Source of the DNA: Azospirillum soli
GTDB taxonomy: Bacteria > Pseudomonadota > Alphaproteobacteria > Azospirillales > Azospirillaceae
Length of the DNA stretch: 64,000 nucleotides
Assembly: GCF_017876165.1 (NCBI RefSeq)
Contig: NZ_JAGINQ010000024.1
Span: forward strand, 19,616-83,615
Direction: 5' to 3'
Shown here piece after piece: positions 8,212 to 16,860 of this stretch (positions within the stretch are counted from its first letter, which is position 1; each line of letters starts with the position of its first letter). The notes below the pieces were generated by a model. It saw only the letters and a list, made by a program, of their open reading frames with translations. It had not been told where the DNA came from and searched no databases. The position numbers were made by a program, and so were the translations under genes.

Positions 8212-9132
8212 ATGCCGCTGCTGCGCCACGAACCACAGGGCCGTGTGGAAAGCCTGAGCGATCTGCTGGGCATCGCGCTGGCGCTGGAGAAGGAGGCGGC
8301 CCGCCGTTACGACCAGCTTGCCCAACTGATGGACCATCGCGGGGAGGCCGCCACCGCCGCCACCTTCCGCGCCCTGGTCGCGGAGGAACAGGACCATGTG
8401 ACCGCCGTGGACGGCTGGGCGCACGACCTCGGTGTTCCGGCCCCCGACGCCCCGGCCTTCGCGTGGCGCCTGCCGCCGGAGATCGCCGCCTCCTGGGACG
8501 AGCTGACCGAGCGGACGCGGCTGACGCCCTATCAGGCACTGTCCCTGGCCGTGGTCAACGAACAGCGCGCCTTCGCCTTTTACAGCTACATCGCCGCCCA
8601 CGCCGAGGCCGAGCCGGTCCGCGCCAATGCCGAGGCCCTGGCGCGGGAGGAACTGCGCCACGCCGCCCTGCTGCGCCGTGAACGTCGCAAGGCGTTCCAT
8701 CGCGAACGGCATGGTGTGGAGAGCAAGCCCACGCCCACGCGCGTGGACAACACCGAGGAGCTGGACCGTTTGGCCGCGACGATGATGTCCGCCGCCGCGA
8801 CGGAGCACACGGTTATCGCGGCGCGGTTGAACGCCCTGAACGACTCCGACAGTGCCGCCCTGCTCACTCGCGTCGCGGAGGAGGAACGGCGGATGGCACC
8901 AGCGCAGGGCGGTGCGAATCCATTCAATCCGGATGCGCTTGGAAATGTCACCGCCTGCCTGCGCGCCGCCGTCGCGGTGTCGGAGCGCTTGGCCGAAGCC
9001 TTCGGCGACGTGGCCGAACAGGCCGCCGACGAAGCGGTCCTGGCCGAAGCCCTGCGCCTTCAGGAAGCGGCGGTCGGGCATCTGGCGCTGCTGGCCGAGC
9101 GTCTGGAGACGATTTCATCCCGGTCCGCTTGA
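8212..9132 (+). CDS. Ferritin-like (rubrerythrin-type) di-iron protein of the denitrification cluster
   Basis: This predicted soluble 306-residue helical protein lies between the nos and nor operons. The N-terminal half has the spacing of a ferritin-like di-iron four-helix bundle: LALEKEAARRY at about 23-33, EEQDHV at about 61, VNEQRAFAFYSY at about 118 and REELRHAALL at about 145. That gives two E plus two ExxH carboxylate/His sets. The second half is helical and lacks an obvious second site. No rubredoxin CxxC domain follows, so it is not a classic rubrerythrin. An alternative ATG at 8200 adds four residues; neither start has a good ribosome site. Its stop codon lies inside the Nnr-type box of norC. 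A role in nitrosative stress or iron handling during NO reduction is inference from context. Confidence 0.8.
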   Translation: MPLLRHEPQGRVESLSDLLGIALALEKEAARRYDQLAQLMDHRGEAATAATFRALVAEEQDHVTAVDGWAHDLGVPAPDAPAFAWRLPPEIAASWDELTERTRLTPYQALSLAVVNEQRAFAFYSYIAAHAEAEPVRANAEALAREELRHAALLRRERRKAFHRERHGVESKPTPTRVDNTEELDRLAATMMSAAATEHTVIAARLNALNDSDSAALLTRVAEEERRMAPAQGGANPFNPDALGNVTACLRAAVAVSERLAEAFGDVAEQAADEAVLAEALRLQEAAVGHLALLAERLETISSRSA

Positions 9133-9142
9133 CGGCGGTCAA
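9129..9142. promoter_or_regulatory. FNR/Nnr-type box in front of norC
   Basis: TTGAC-GGCG-GTCAA is a perfect dyad. A class II start would fall near 9177, giving a leader of about 68 bases before norC. The TGA stop of the upstream ferritin-like gene (9130-9132) is part of the box. Confidence 0.8.
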
Positions 9143-9244
9143 GGATAGCCAGACCAAATCAGTCAACTTTTCCCCCGGATGGCGGCACCGCCGCCGATGC
9201 GAAATCCCACCGGTAAGGTGGGCCTCATCCAGGGGAAAGAACCC

Positions 9245-9697
9245 ATGACGGAACGCTTCACCAAGGCGGCCGCCCGAAACATCTTCTACGGCGGTTCGCT
9301 GTTCTTCTTCGCCGCCTTCGTCTCGCTGACCGCGCTGAGCCACATCTACGTGGTCGAGACCGGAACCGACCACAAGGGCATCACCGAGGGCGTCGCCCGC
9401 GGCAAGCACGTGTGGGAAAAGCACTCCTGCATCAACTGCCACAGCATCATGGGCGAGGGCGCCTATTTCGCGCCGGAGCTGGGCAACGTCTGGATCCGCT
9501 ACGGCGGCGACAAGGACCCCGACGGCGCCCGCGTCGCGCTGAAGGGCTGGATGCAGGCCCAGCCGAGCGGCATCGAGGGCCGCCGGCAGATGCCGCAGTT
9601 CAATCTGAACGAACAGGAACTCAACGACCTCGCCGACTTCTTCGAATGGACCAGCCGCGTCAACACGCAGAACTGGCCGCCCAAGGTCTCCGGCTGA
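9245..9697 (+). CDS. norC: Nitric oxide reductase subunit C (membrane-anchored cytochrome c)
   Basis: NorC passes electrons from periplasmic donors to NorB. The ATG at 9245 has a GGGGAAAG ribosome site; the open frame continues upstream but without one. The 150-residue protein has one membrane anchor (about residues 14-35) and a periplasmic haem c domain with C62-x-x-C65-H66 (SCINCHSIMGEGAYFAPELGNV). A Met in RRQMPQF is the likely axial ligand. Length, anchor and haem motif are as in other cNOR small subunits. It lies 19 bases before norB. Confidence 0.97.
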   Translation: MTERFTKAAARNIFYGGSLFFFAAFVSLTALSHIYVVETGTDHKGITEGVARGKHVWEKHSCINCHSIMGEGAYFAPELGNVWIRYGGDKDPDGARVALKGWMQAQPSGIEGRRQMPQFNLNEQELNDLADFFEWTSRVNTQNWPPKVSG

Positions 9698-9716
9698 GCG
9701 AGAGGGACAAGGACCC

Positions 9717-11066
9717 ATGAAGTACGAAACCCAAAAGGTCGCGCTGCCCTACTTCTACGGGGCGCTGGCCCTGTTCGGGGTGCAGCTGCTGGTCGGTCTG
9801 CTGGCGGGCATCGTCTACGTGATGCCGAACACGCTGTCGGAGCTTCTGCCCTTCAACATCCTGCGCATGATCCACACCAACGCGCTGATCGTGTGGCTGC
9901 TGATGGGCTTCTTCGGTGCGGCCTACTACCTGATCCCGGAAGAGGCGGAGCGCGAACTGCACAGCCCGAAGCTGGCCTACATCCAGTTCGGCCTGTTCAT
10001 GTTCGGGGCGCTGGCCGCCGTCGTCGGCTACGTCTTCCGCATCCACGAGGGGCGCGAGTTCCTGGAACAGCCGATGTGGATCAAGGTCGCCATCGTCGTC
10101 GTGGCGCTGATGTTCCTCTACAACATCTCGCTGACGGTGCTGAAGGGCCGGCGCACGGTCATCACCAACATCCTGGTGATGGGGCTGTGGGGCATCGCGA
10201 TCTTCTTCCTGTTCTCCTTCTACAACCCGACCAACCTGTCGCTGGACAAGATGTACTGGTGGTACGTCGTCCATCTGTGGGTCGAGGGCGTGTGGGAACT
10301 GGTGATGGCCTCCATCCTCGCCTTCCTGATGATCAAGATGACCGGCGTGGACCGTGAGATCGTCGAGAAGTGGCTGTACGCCATCGTCGGTCTCGCCCTG
10401 TTCTCCGGCCTGCTGGGCACGGGTCACCACTATTATTGGATCGGCACGCCGGGCTACTGGCAGTGGATCGGCTCGCTCTTCTCCACTCTGGAGGTCGCTC
10501 CCTTCTTCTTCATGGTCGTCTTCGCCGTGCAGATGGTCCTGAAGGGCGGGCGCAACCACCCGAACAAGGCCGCCCTGCTGTGGTCGGTCGGCTGCGCGGT
10601 GACGGCCTTCCTGGGCGCCGGCGTCTGGGGCTTCCTGCACACGCTGTCCTGGGTCAACTACTACACCCATGGCACACAGGTCACGGCGGCGCACGGCCAT
10701 CTCGCCTTCTTCGGCGCCTACGCCATGATCAACCTCGCCATCTTCAGCTACGCCATGCCGCATCTGCGCGGCGTCGCCCCCTATCACCAGACCCTCAACA
10801 AGGCGAGCTTCTGGCTGATGACCGGCGGCATGACGGTGATGACCTTCGCGCTGACCTTCGCCGGCGTCGTGCAGGTCCACCTGCAGCGCGTGATGGGCAT
10901 GGACTACATGTCCGTGCAGGAGCAGATCGCCCCCTTCTACTGGGTACGTCTGGCGGCCGGTGCGGCGGTGTTCATCGGTGCTGCCCTGTACCTCTACGCC
11001 CTGCTGGGTCCGGTGCCCGCGTCGAAGCGCACCCCCGCCGCCGGGGCCATGCAGCCGGCCGAGTGA
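9717..11066 (+). CDS. norB: Nitric oxide reductase subunit B (haem b / b3-FeB catalytic subunit)
   Basis: NorB is the membrane catalytic subunit that reduces 2 NO to N2O. At 449 residues it has the family length and about twelve hydrophobic segments. Haem-copper-oxidase-type motifs are visible: MIHTNALIVWLLMGF (haem b His), VVHLWVEGVWELV (FeB His and Glu), GTGHHYYWIG (the HH pair), and AAHGHLAFFGAYAM with the haem b/b3 His residues. It lacks the N-terminal quinol-oxidase extension of qNor, consistent with a norC partner. AAGGA lies eight bases before the ATG. Confidence 0.98.
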   Translation: MKYETQKVALPYFYGALALFGVQLLVGLLAGIVYVMPNTLSELLPFNILRMIHTNALIVWLLMGFFGAAYYLIPEEAERELHSPKLAYIQFGLFMFGALAAVVGYVFRIHEGREFLEQPMWIKVAIVVVALMFLYNISLTVLKGRRTVITNILVMGLWGIAIFFLFSFYNPTNLSLDKMYWWYVVHLWVEGVWELVMASILAFLMIKMTGVDREIVEKWLYAIVGLALFSGLLGTGHHYYWIGTPGYWQWIGSLFSTLEVAPFFFMVVFAVQMVLKGGRNHPNKAALLWSVGCAVTAFLGAGVWGFLHTLSWVNYYTHGTQVTAAHGHLAFFGAYAMINLAIFSYAMPHLRGVAPYHQTLNKASFWLMTGGMTVMTFALTFAGVVQVHLQRVMGMDYMSVQEQIAPFYWVRLAAGAAVFIGAALYLYALLGPVPASKRTPAAGAMQPAE

Positions 11067-11080
11067 CGGCGTCCCGCATT

Positions 11081-11104
11081 CCCTCTCCCCCGCGGGGGAG
11101 GGGG
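11081..11104. repeat. REP-like GC palindrome between norB and norQ
   Basis: 11085-11100 is a perfect 16-base palindrome (CTCCCCCGCGGGGGAG), extendable to 12 base pairs with one G-T pair. It has no T-run. It may separate norCB from norQD transcript levels. It belongs to the CCCTCCCC family seen elsewhere here. Confidence 0.7.
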
Positions 11105-11130
11105 AACCTTTTCCGGACAGGAGAGACATC

Positions 11131-11943
11131 ATGACCCGCAGCGCCCTGGCCGCCGTCGCGGACGACCTCGACATTCCCTACTACAAGGCCGTCGGCGACG
11201 AGTGCGAGCTGTTCGAGCATGCCTATCGCCACCGGCTGCCGCTGCTTCTGAAAGGGCCGACCGGCTGCGGTAAGACGCGCTTCGTGTCGCACATGGCCGC
11301 CCGGCTGGGACGCAGCCTCCACACCGTGTCCTGCCACGACGACCTGACCGCCGCCGACCTGACCGGCCGCTATCTGCTGAAGGGCGGTGATACGGTGTGG
11401 GTGGACGGGCCGCTGACCCGCGCGGTGCGCGAGGGGGCCATCTGCTACCTCGACGAGGTGGTGGAAGCGCGCAAGGATGTGACCGTCGTCCTGCACCCGC
11501 TGACCGACGACCGCCGCCTTCTGCCGCTCGACCGCACCGGCGAACTGTTGGAGGCGCCGGACGGCTTCATGCTGGTGGTGTCCTACAACCCCGGCTACCA
11601 GAACGTCCTGAAGGCCCTGAAGCCCAGCACCCGCCAGCGTTTCCTGGCCGTGGAGTTCGACTTTCCGGCCCCGGAGGACGAGGTCGCCATCGTGGCGCGG
11701 GAAAGCGGTCTGCCGGAAGGCCGCGTTGCCCCGCTGGTGCGGCTGGCCGGCGCCTTGCGTGACCTGAAAGGCCAAGACCTGGAGGAGGGCGTTTCGACCC
11801 GCCTGCTGGTCTACTGCGCCACGCTGATCCGCTCCGGCATCAAGCCCGACCGCGCCATCCGCGCCGCCCTGATCGAACCGCTGACCGACGATGCCGACGT
11901 GCGCCAAGCACTGCTGCGCGTCGCCGACATCGCCTTGGGGTGA
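11131..11943 (+). CDS. norQ: NorQ, MoxR-type AAA+ ATPase activating NO reductase
   Basis: NorQ (NirQ/CbbQ family) works with NorD to insert or activate the non-haem iron of NorB. It has 270 residues with Walker A GPTGCGKT at about 44 and Walker B ICYLDEVVEARK at about 108. A sensor region SYNPGYQ and the arginine-finger stretch STRQRF are also visible. AGGAGA lies seven bases before the ATG. The stop overlaps the GTG start of norD (GTGA). Family and context both support the call. Confidence 0.96.
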   Translation: MTRSALAAVADDLDIPYYKAVGDECELFEHAYRHRLPLLLKGPTGCGKTRFVSHMAARLGRSLHTVSCHDDLTAADLTGRYLLKGGDTVWVDGPLTRAVREGAICYLDEVVEARKDVTVVLHPLTDDRRLLPLDRTGELLEAPDGFMLVVSYNPGYQNVLKALKPSTRQRFLAVEFDFPAPEDEVAIVARESGLPEGRVAPLVRLAGALRDLKGQDLEEGVSTRLLVYCATLIRSGIKPDRAIRAALIEPLTDDADVRQALLRVADIALG

Positions 11944-13853
11944 ACGTCATGCTTCTGTCGCTGTTCGAGCCCGAGGAACTGATCGGCCGCCACTGGCACC
12001 GTCTGGTCGGCGGCCGTTCGAGCTATCCGCGCCATCCGGAGGCCGCCGTGGCGCTGGAGGCGATCCGACCCCGGCTGGCCGTGTTCTTCCGTGGGCTCGG
12101 CGGCGACCGGGGCGTGCGGCTGGCCGCCGGGGCGAAGTCCTCGTCCGGGCACCGACTGGCCCTGCTGGAGCGCATCGGCCTCGGCACGGAAAAGCTGGAG
12201 CGCCCGGCGCTGGACGGCGACGTGCTGCAACTCCCCGCCGTTCTCGACGTCTTTCCCGATGCCGCGCTGAACGAACGGCTTTACGAATGGCTGGCCGCCT
12301 ACTTCGCCCACGCGGAGCCGGGCGGCCCCATCCCCGCCGATCCCCTGCAAGCCGACGTGGCCGCCCTGCGCGAGGCGCGCGCGACAACGGAACGGGTCTT
12401 CGCGCGCTGGCCCGGCCTGCGCCGCCTGCACGCCGACCTGTGCACCGCCCTACGCGCCGCACGCCCAACGCGCTCCCTGCCATCCCAGGAAGAGGCCGTC
12501 GAGCGGGCGGTGCAGGCGCTTCTGGGGGCAGGGGAGGTGGAGGCGATCCTCGATCCCGCCGTGCCGCTGGACAGCTTCGCGGCTCCGGTCGGCTACCGGC
12601 CGTTCCTGCCCGTGCCCCTCTGGGGCGAGGTGGCGGGCCGCGCCGAAGGCATCGCCTCCGCCGAACCGGACAGCGATTCCGGCGGGTCCGACGCGGCCGA
12701 GAGCGACGGGCAGCGCCGCAAGGCCAAGCGCCGCGAGGCCGACCAGACCCAGCGCAAGGACCCGCTGATCCTCAACCGTTTCGAAAAGATTATGGGCCTT
12801 GCGGAGATGATGAACATCCCGCGCGCGGTCGAGGATGACGACGAAGACGGCGCCAAGCAGGCCGCCGAGGACATGGAGGAGATCGCGCTGTCCCAGCACG
12901 AGCGCAAACCCTCCATCCGCCTGAAGCTCGACCTGGAACTGGCCCCCTCGGCCGTGAACGCGGCTCCGTTGCGGGCCGAGCTGTCCTACCCGGAATGGGA
13001 CTACAGTCGCCGCGTCCTCCACCCCAACCACTGCCGCGTGATCGCCGAGCCGGCGTCCGAGCAGGGCGAAGACTGGCTGCCCGACGCGGACGCCCTGCGC
13101 CGCATCCGGCAGGTGCGCCGCCAGTTCGAGGCGCTGCGGCCCAAGCGCATGGTCTTCACAGGCCAGCCGGACGGGGACGATCTGGACCTGTCCGCCCTGG
13201 TGCGCAGCCGCGCCGACGCCCGCGCCGGCGGGTCGGGCAGCGAGCGCGTCTACCAGTCGGTGCGCAACGCCGCGCGCGACCTCGCGGTGGCGGTGCTGGT
13301 GGACGCCTCCCTCTCGACCGACGGCTGGGTGGACGGGCGGCGCGTGCTGGACGTGGAGAAGGAGGCGGTGCTGGCCCTGTCCAACGGGCTGAACGCCTGC
13401 GGCGACGACCACGCGATCTTCGCCTTCACCTCCAAGCGGCGGGACTGGGTGCGGGTGCAGACGGTCAAGGATTTCGACGAGCCGCTGACCGCCGCCGTGC
13501 AGCGCCGCGTGCAGGCCCTGAAGCCCGGCCATTACACGCGCATGGGCGCGGCGCTGCGGCACGCCACGGCGCGGCTGGTCGAGCGGCCCAACCGCAACCG
13601 GCTGCTGATCCTGCTGTCCGACGGCAAGCCCAACGACGTGGACCACTACGAAGGGCGCTACGGGATCGAGGACACGCGCGTCGCCATCCAGGAGGCGCGC
13701 CGCCAGGGCATCGCGCTGTTCGGCATCACCGTGGATGCGGAGGCGCGCGACTACTTCCCCTACCTGTTCGGGCGGGGCGGCTACGCCATCTTCCCGCAGG
13801 TGTCCCATCTGACCAAGGCCCTGCCGGCGCTCTACCGCCAGGTGGTCGGCTGA
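11940..13853 (+). CDS. norD: NorD, von Willebrand A-domain protein activating NO reductase
   Basis: NorD is the cytoplasmic partner of NorQ. The 637-residue protein has an N-terminal helical part, an acidic and basic linker at about 235-265 (DSDSGGSDAAESDGQRRKAK), and a C-terminal vWA domain from about residue 445. The MIDAS motif there reads LVDASLSTDGW (D-x-S-x-S). The GTG at 11940 overlaps the norQ stop; an ATG three codons later at 11949 is an alternative. norE and norF do not follow, so the operon appears to end here, facing a convergent small gene. Confidence 0.95.
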   Translation: MNVMLLSLFEPEELIGRHWHRLVGGRSSYPRHPEAAVALEAIRPRLAVFFRGLGGDRGVRLAAGAKSSSGHRLALLERIGLGTEKLERPALDGDVLQLPAVLDVFPDAALNERLYEWLAAYFAHAEPGGPIPADPLQADVAALREARATTERVFARWPGLRRLHADLCTALRAARPTRSLPSQEEAVERAVQALLGAGEVEAILDPAVPLDSFAAPVGYRPFLPVPLWGEVAGRAEGIASAEPDSDSGGSDAAESDGQRRKAKRREADQTQRKDPLILNRFEKIMGLAEMMNIPRAVEDDDEDGAKQAAEDMEEIALSQHERKPSIRLKLDLELAPSAVNAAPLRAELSYPEWDYSRRVLHPNHCRVIAEPASEQGEDWLPDADALRRIRQVRRQFEALRPKRMVFTGQPDGDDLDLSALVRSRADARAGGSGSERVYQSVRNAARDLAVAVLVDASLSTDGWVDGRRVLDVEKEAVLALSNGLNACGDDHAIFAFTSKRRDWVRVQTVKDFDEPLTAAVQRRVQALKPGHYTRMGAALRHATARLVERPNRNRLLILLSDGKPNDVDHYEGRYGIEDTRVAIQEARRQGIALFGITVDAEARDYFPYLFGRGGYAIFPQVSHLTKALPALYRQVVG

Positions 13854-13865
13854 GCGTCTCGGGCA

Positions 13866-13893
13866 GTCGGGCACCCGACAGTCGGGCGCCCGA
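13866..13893. terminator. Possible short bidirectional hairpin pair after norD
   Basis: GTCGGGCACCCGAC is followed directly by GTCGGGCGCCCGA, two small dyads in the 45-base gap between convergent genes. The stems are short (5-6 pairs) and there is no T-run, so terminator function is uncertain. Confidence 0.35.
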
Positions 13894-13898
13894 AATGC

Positions 13899-14204
13899 TC
13901 AGAGGTCGAGCGGCAGGGTTTCCGGGTCCAGCCCGAACTGCTGGATGATCGCGCGCGACAGGGTCAGGTTGGTCTCGAAGCTCCAGGACCGGTTGTTCGG
14001 CAGGAATTCGTTGACGTCGGACCGGCCGTTGGCGAAGCGCCGCGCGCGCACGTTGTACCAGCGCGCCTCGTTCAGGGCGATGCCATGCTCCTGTGCGTAG
14101 CGTTCCGCGATCTCGGGCCAGCGGTTCGGTCCCGCCGGGTCCTCGTCGAGAAAAGCCACGATACGCCTGCCCTCATGGGCAAAATCCGCGACGCGCGTCT
14201 GCAT
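13899..14204 (-). CDS. Small conserved-looking protein of unknown function
   Basis: This is a 101-residue acidic, soluble reading frame starting MQTRVADFAHEGRRIVAFLD and ending QQFGLDPETLPLDL. I recognise no domain. The composition (W, N, Y and charged residues well spread) looks like a real folded protein rather than a shadow frame, and no better frame competes here. It converges on norD. No membrane segment, signal or Cys motif is seen. Confidence 0.6.
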   Translation of the reverse strand: MQTRVADFAHEGRRIVAFLDEDPAGPNRWPEIAERYAQEHGIALNEARWYNVRARRFANGRSDVNEFLPNNRSWSFETNLTLSRAIIQQFGLDPETLPLDL

Positions 14205-14500
14205 CGCTCCCCACCGTCGTTGTCGTCGGGAACCGGGCGGTGCCTCGATTCCCGTGTTTCATCATTACGATACAGGAACCTTTGGGGCGAAACCAACCGC
14301 CATTGTGGCGGGAATCGCGCCCATTCCATTCAGCTTGGCCTATGACCATCGTCCCAAGGCCGGAACCACGGTAGGGGCTGGCGTGACGTGCCGGGACCGT
14401 GGCACCATCACGAAAACTTAATAACACCGTAGCGGGGCTGAAACCCGCGCCCGGCATTCCAACAAACCACGAAGCCGAACGGTACAGGGAGAGAACGACC

Positions 14501-15838
14501 ATGCTGACCCGCCGCACGCTTGCGGTCTCGACGGCTGCCTTCGCCGTCGTTGCCGGCCTCGCCGGCTCCGCCTTCGCCCAGCAGAAGACCACCGTCGAGT
14601 TCTGGCACGGCCTGCCGCAGCCGCTCGGCGGCCAGCTGGAGGCGGTCGTCAAGGCCTTCAACGACTCGCAGGACAAGGTCCAGGTCAACGCCAGCTACAA
14701 GGGCAACTATCCGGAGACGATGCAGGCGGCCATCGCCGCCTTCCGCGCCGGCAACGCCCCGCACATCGTGCAGATGTTCGAGGTCGGCACCGCGACCATG
14801 CTGTCCGCCGGCCCGGCCATCAAGCCGGTGCATGCGCTGGCCCAGGAAACCGGGGTCGCCATCGATCCCAACGCCTATCTGCCGTCGGTGCGCGGCTATT
14901 ACTCCAGCGCGGACGGCAAGCTGATGGCGATGCCGTTCAACAGCTCCACCACCATCATGTACTTCAACAAGGACGCCTTCCAGAAGGCCGGCCTCGACCC
15001 GAACAACCCGCCCAAGACCTGGCCGGAACTGATCGAGGCGACGAGGAAGCTGAAGGCGTCCGGCCACGCCTGCCCCTTCACCACCTCCTGGCCGACCTGG
15101 GCGCAGTTCGAGCAGTTCAGCGCCATCCACAACGTGCCCTTCGCCACCCAGGCCAACGGCTTCAAGGGCCTGAACGCCGAGCTGAAGATCAACAGCCCGC
15201 TGCATGTGAAGCATCTTCAGACGCTGATGGACATGCACAAGGAGGGGCTGTTCAAGTACGCCGGGCGCGACAACGGCCCGGACGCCCTGTTCCCCACGGG
15301 CGAATGCGCGATCCAGCACGCCACCTCCGGCCTGCGTCTGCGCATCCTGAAGGAGGCGAAGTTCGCCTGGGGCGCCGCCATGCTGCCCTACTGGCCGGAC
15401 GTGAAGGACGCGCCGAAGAACTCCATCATCGGCGGGGCGGCCTTCTGGGTGATGACCTCGCCCAAGCGCACGCCGGACGAGTACAAGGCGGTTGCCGAGT
15501 TCTTCAAGTACATCGGCCAGCCGGCGGTGGACGCCAAGTGGCACATGGACACCGGCTATCTGCCGATCACCTTCCGCAGCTATGAGCTGGCGAAGGCCGA
15601 GGGCTATTACGAGAAGAACCCCGGCGCGGACATTCCCTACCAGCAGATGACCCGCTCGGACGTCACCGAGAACACCATGGGACTGCGGCTCGGCAACCTG
15701 CCGGAGATCCGCAACATCATCCAGGAGGAGATGGAAAAGGCCTTCCAGGGCCAGCAGACCGCCCAGCAGGCCGTGGACAACGCGGTCAAGCGCGGCAACG
15801 CCGTGCTGCGCAACTTCGAGCGCGCCAACAAGGGGTAA
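14501..15838 (+). CDS. ugpB: Periplasmic substrate-binding protein of a Ugp-type ABC importer
   Basis: This 445-residue extracytoplasmic solute-binding protein of family 1 probably binds sn-glycerol-3-phosphate or its diesters. The ATG at 14501 has GGGAGA upstream and gives a signal peptide of about 25 residues (MLTRRTLAVSTAAFAVVAGL, ending at an A-F-A site). UgpB-like stretches include EFWHGLPQPLGGQLE near the mature N-terminus, MPFNSSTTIMYFNKDAF and IGGAAFWVM. It heads ugpBAEC. A repeat-rich gap of 137 bases separates it from ugpA. Substrate is inferred from family resemblance; other sugars are possible. Confidence 0.88.
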   Translation: MLTRRTLAVSTAAFAVVAGLAGSAFAQQKTTVEFWHGLPQPLGGQLEAVVKAFNDSQDKVQVNASYKGNYPETMQAAIAAFRAGNAPHIVQMFEVGTATMLSAGPAIKPVHALAQETGVAIDPNAYLPSVRGYYSSADGKLMAMPFNSSTTIMYFNKDAFQKAGLDPNNPPKTWPELIEATRKLKASGHACPFTTSWPTWAQFEQFSAIHNVPFATQANGFKGLNAELKINSPLHVKHLQTLMDMHKEGLFKYAGRDNGPDALFPTGECAIQHATSGLRLRILKEAKFAWGAAMLPYWPDVKDAPKNSIIGGAAFWVMTSPKRTPDEYKAVAEFFKYIGQPAVDAKWHMDTGYLPITFRSYELAKAEGYYEKNPGADIPYQQMTRSDVTENTMGLRLGNLPEIRNIIQEEMEKAFQGQQTAQQAVDNAVKRGNAVLRNFERANKG

Positions 15839-15854
15839 GCAACGGTTCTTTCAA

Positions 15855-15945
15855 GACACGGATGAACACGGATTTGGCGCGGATGAACACGGACACCTCT
15901 GTTCCGTCATCCGCACCCATCCGTGTTCATTCATGCTCATCCGTC
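15855..15945. repeat. Imperfect inverted repeat built from a 12-base motif, between ugpB and ugpA
   Basis: ATGAACACGGAT occurs at 15862-15873 and, without its last base, at 15883-15893. Its exact reverse complement is at 15919-15930, with a degenerate extra copy to about 15943. A folded transcript would form a hairpin after ugpB and could let the binding protein be made in excess over the permease. The motif resembles the repeat unit at 32578-32704. Confidence 0.65.
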
Positions 15946-15975
15946 GCGAAAACGAAACTCTGAAAGAGACGGCCT

Positions 15976-16860
15976 TTGCAGCGTCGCGTCATTTTCGACA
16001 ACAAGGCGTTGCCCTATCTGCTGCTGGCGCCGCAGGTGGCGGTGACGCTGATCTTCTTCATCTGGCCGGCGGCCCAGGCGGTCTGGCAGTCGGTGCATCT
16101 GCAGGACGCCTTCGGCCTGCGCAGCCAGTTCGTCTGGTTCGAGAATTTCGAGGCGGTCCTGGCCGACCCGAACTATCTCGACACCGTCCGCGTCACCGCC
16201 GTCTTCAGCCTGTCGGTCACGGCGCTGTCGATGGGGGTGGCGCTGCTGCTGGCGGTGCTGGCGGATTCCCGGATACGCGGCGCCGGGGCCTACAAGACCC
16301 TGCTGATCTGGCCCTACGCGCTGGCGCCCGCCGTGGCCGCCGTGCTGTGGATGTTCATTTTCAACCCGGAAATCGGGCTGCTGGGCCGCGCGCTGAACGA
16401 CCTGGGCTACGCTTGGGACTACCGGCTGAACGGCGAGCAGGCGCTGACCATGGTCATCCTGGCGGCAAGCTGGAAGCAGGTGTCCTACAACTTCATCTTT
16501 TTCCTGGCGGGCCTTCAGGCCATCCCGCGCTCCGTGCTGGAGGCGGCGAGCATCGACGGGGCGAGCGCCGTCCGGCGCTTCTGGACCATCACCTTCCCGC
16601 TGCTGTCGCCGACGACCTTCTTCCTTCTGGTGGTGGACGTCGTCTACGCCTTCTTCGAGACGTTCGGCACCATCCACGCGCTGACTCACGGCGGCCCCGG
16701 CAAATCGACGGAAACGCTGATCTACCGCGTCTATCAGGACGGCGTGATCAACAACGACCTCGGCGGCTCGTCGGCGCAGTCGGTAATCCTGATGGTCATC
16801 GTGATCGCGCTGACCGCGATCCAGTTCCGCTTCGTCGAACGCAAGGTGCATTACTCATGA
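15976..16860 (+). CDS. ugpA: ABC importer permease, UgpA-like
   Basis: This 294-residue inner-membrane permease is the first of two. The start is a TTG at 15976 with GAAAGAGA upstream; no ATG is available before the first helix. Six hydrophobic segments are visible. The EAA loop, which contacts the ATPase, is at about residues 190-210 (LEAASIDGASAVRRFWTITFPLL). The stop overlaps the ugpE start (ATGA). The best match is sn-glycerol-3-phosphate permease UgpA. Confidence 0.88.
   Translation: MQRRVIFDNKALPYLLLAPQVAVTLIFFIWPAAQAVWQSVHLQDAFGLRSQFVWFENFEAVLADPNYLDTVRVTAVFSLSVTALSMGVALLLAVLADSRIRGAGAYKTLLIWPYALAPAVAAVLWMFIFNPEIGLLGRALNDLGYAWDYRLNGEQALTMVILAASWKQVSYNFIFFLAGLQAIPRSVLEAASIDGASAVRRFWTITFPLLSPTTFFLLVVDVVYAFFETFGTIHALTHGGPGKSTETLIYRVYQDGVINNDLGGSSAQSVILMVIVIALTAIQFRFVERKVHYS

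Noticed and set aside
15855..15945. Possible short CRISPR-like array (repeated GGATGAACACGGA)
   Set aside because: The copies are too close, partly inverted and without unique spacers of regular length, and there are no cas genes.
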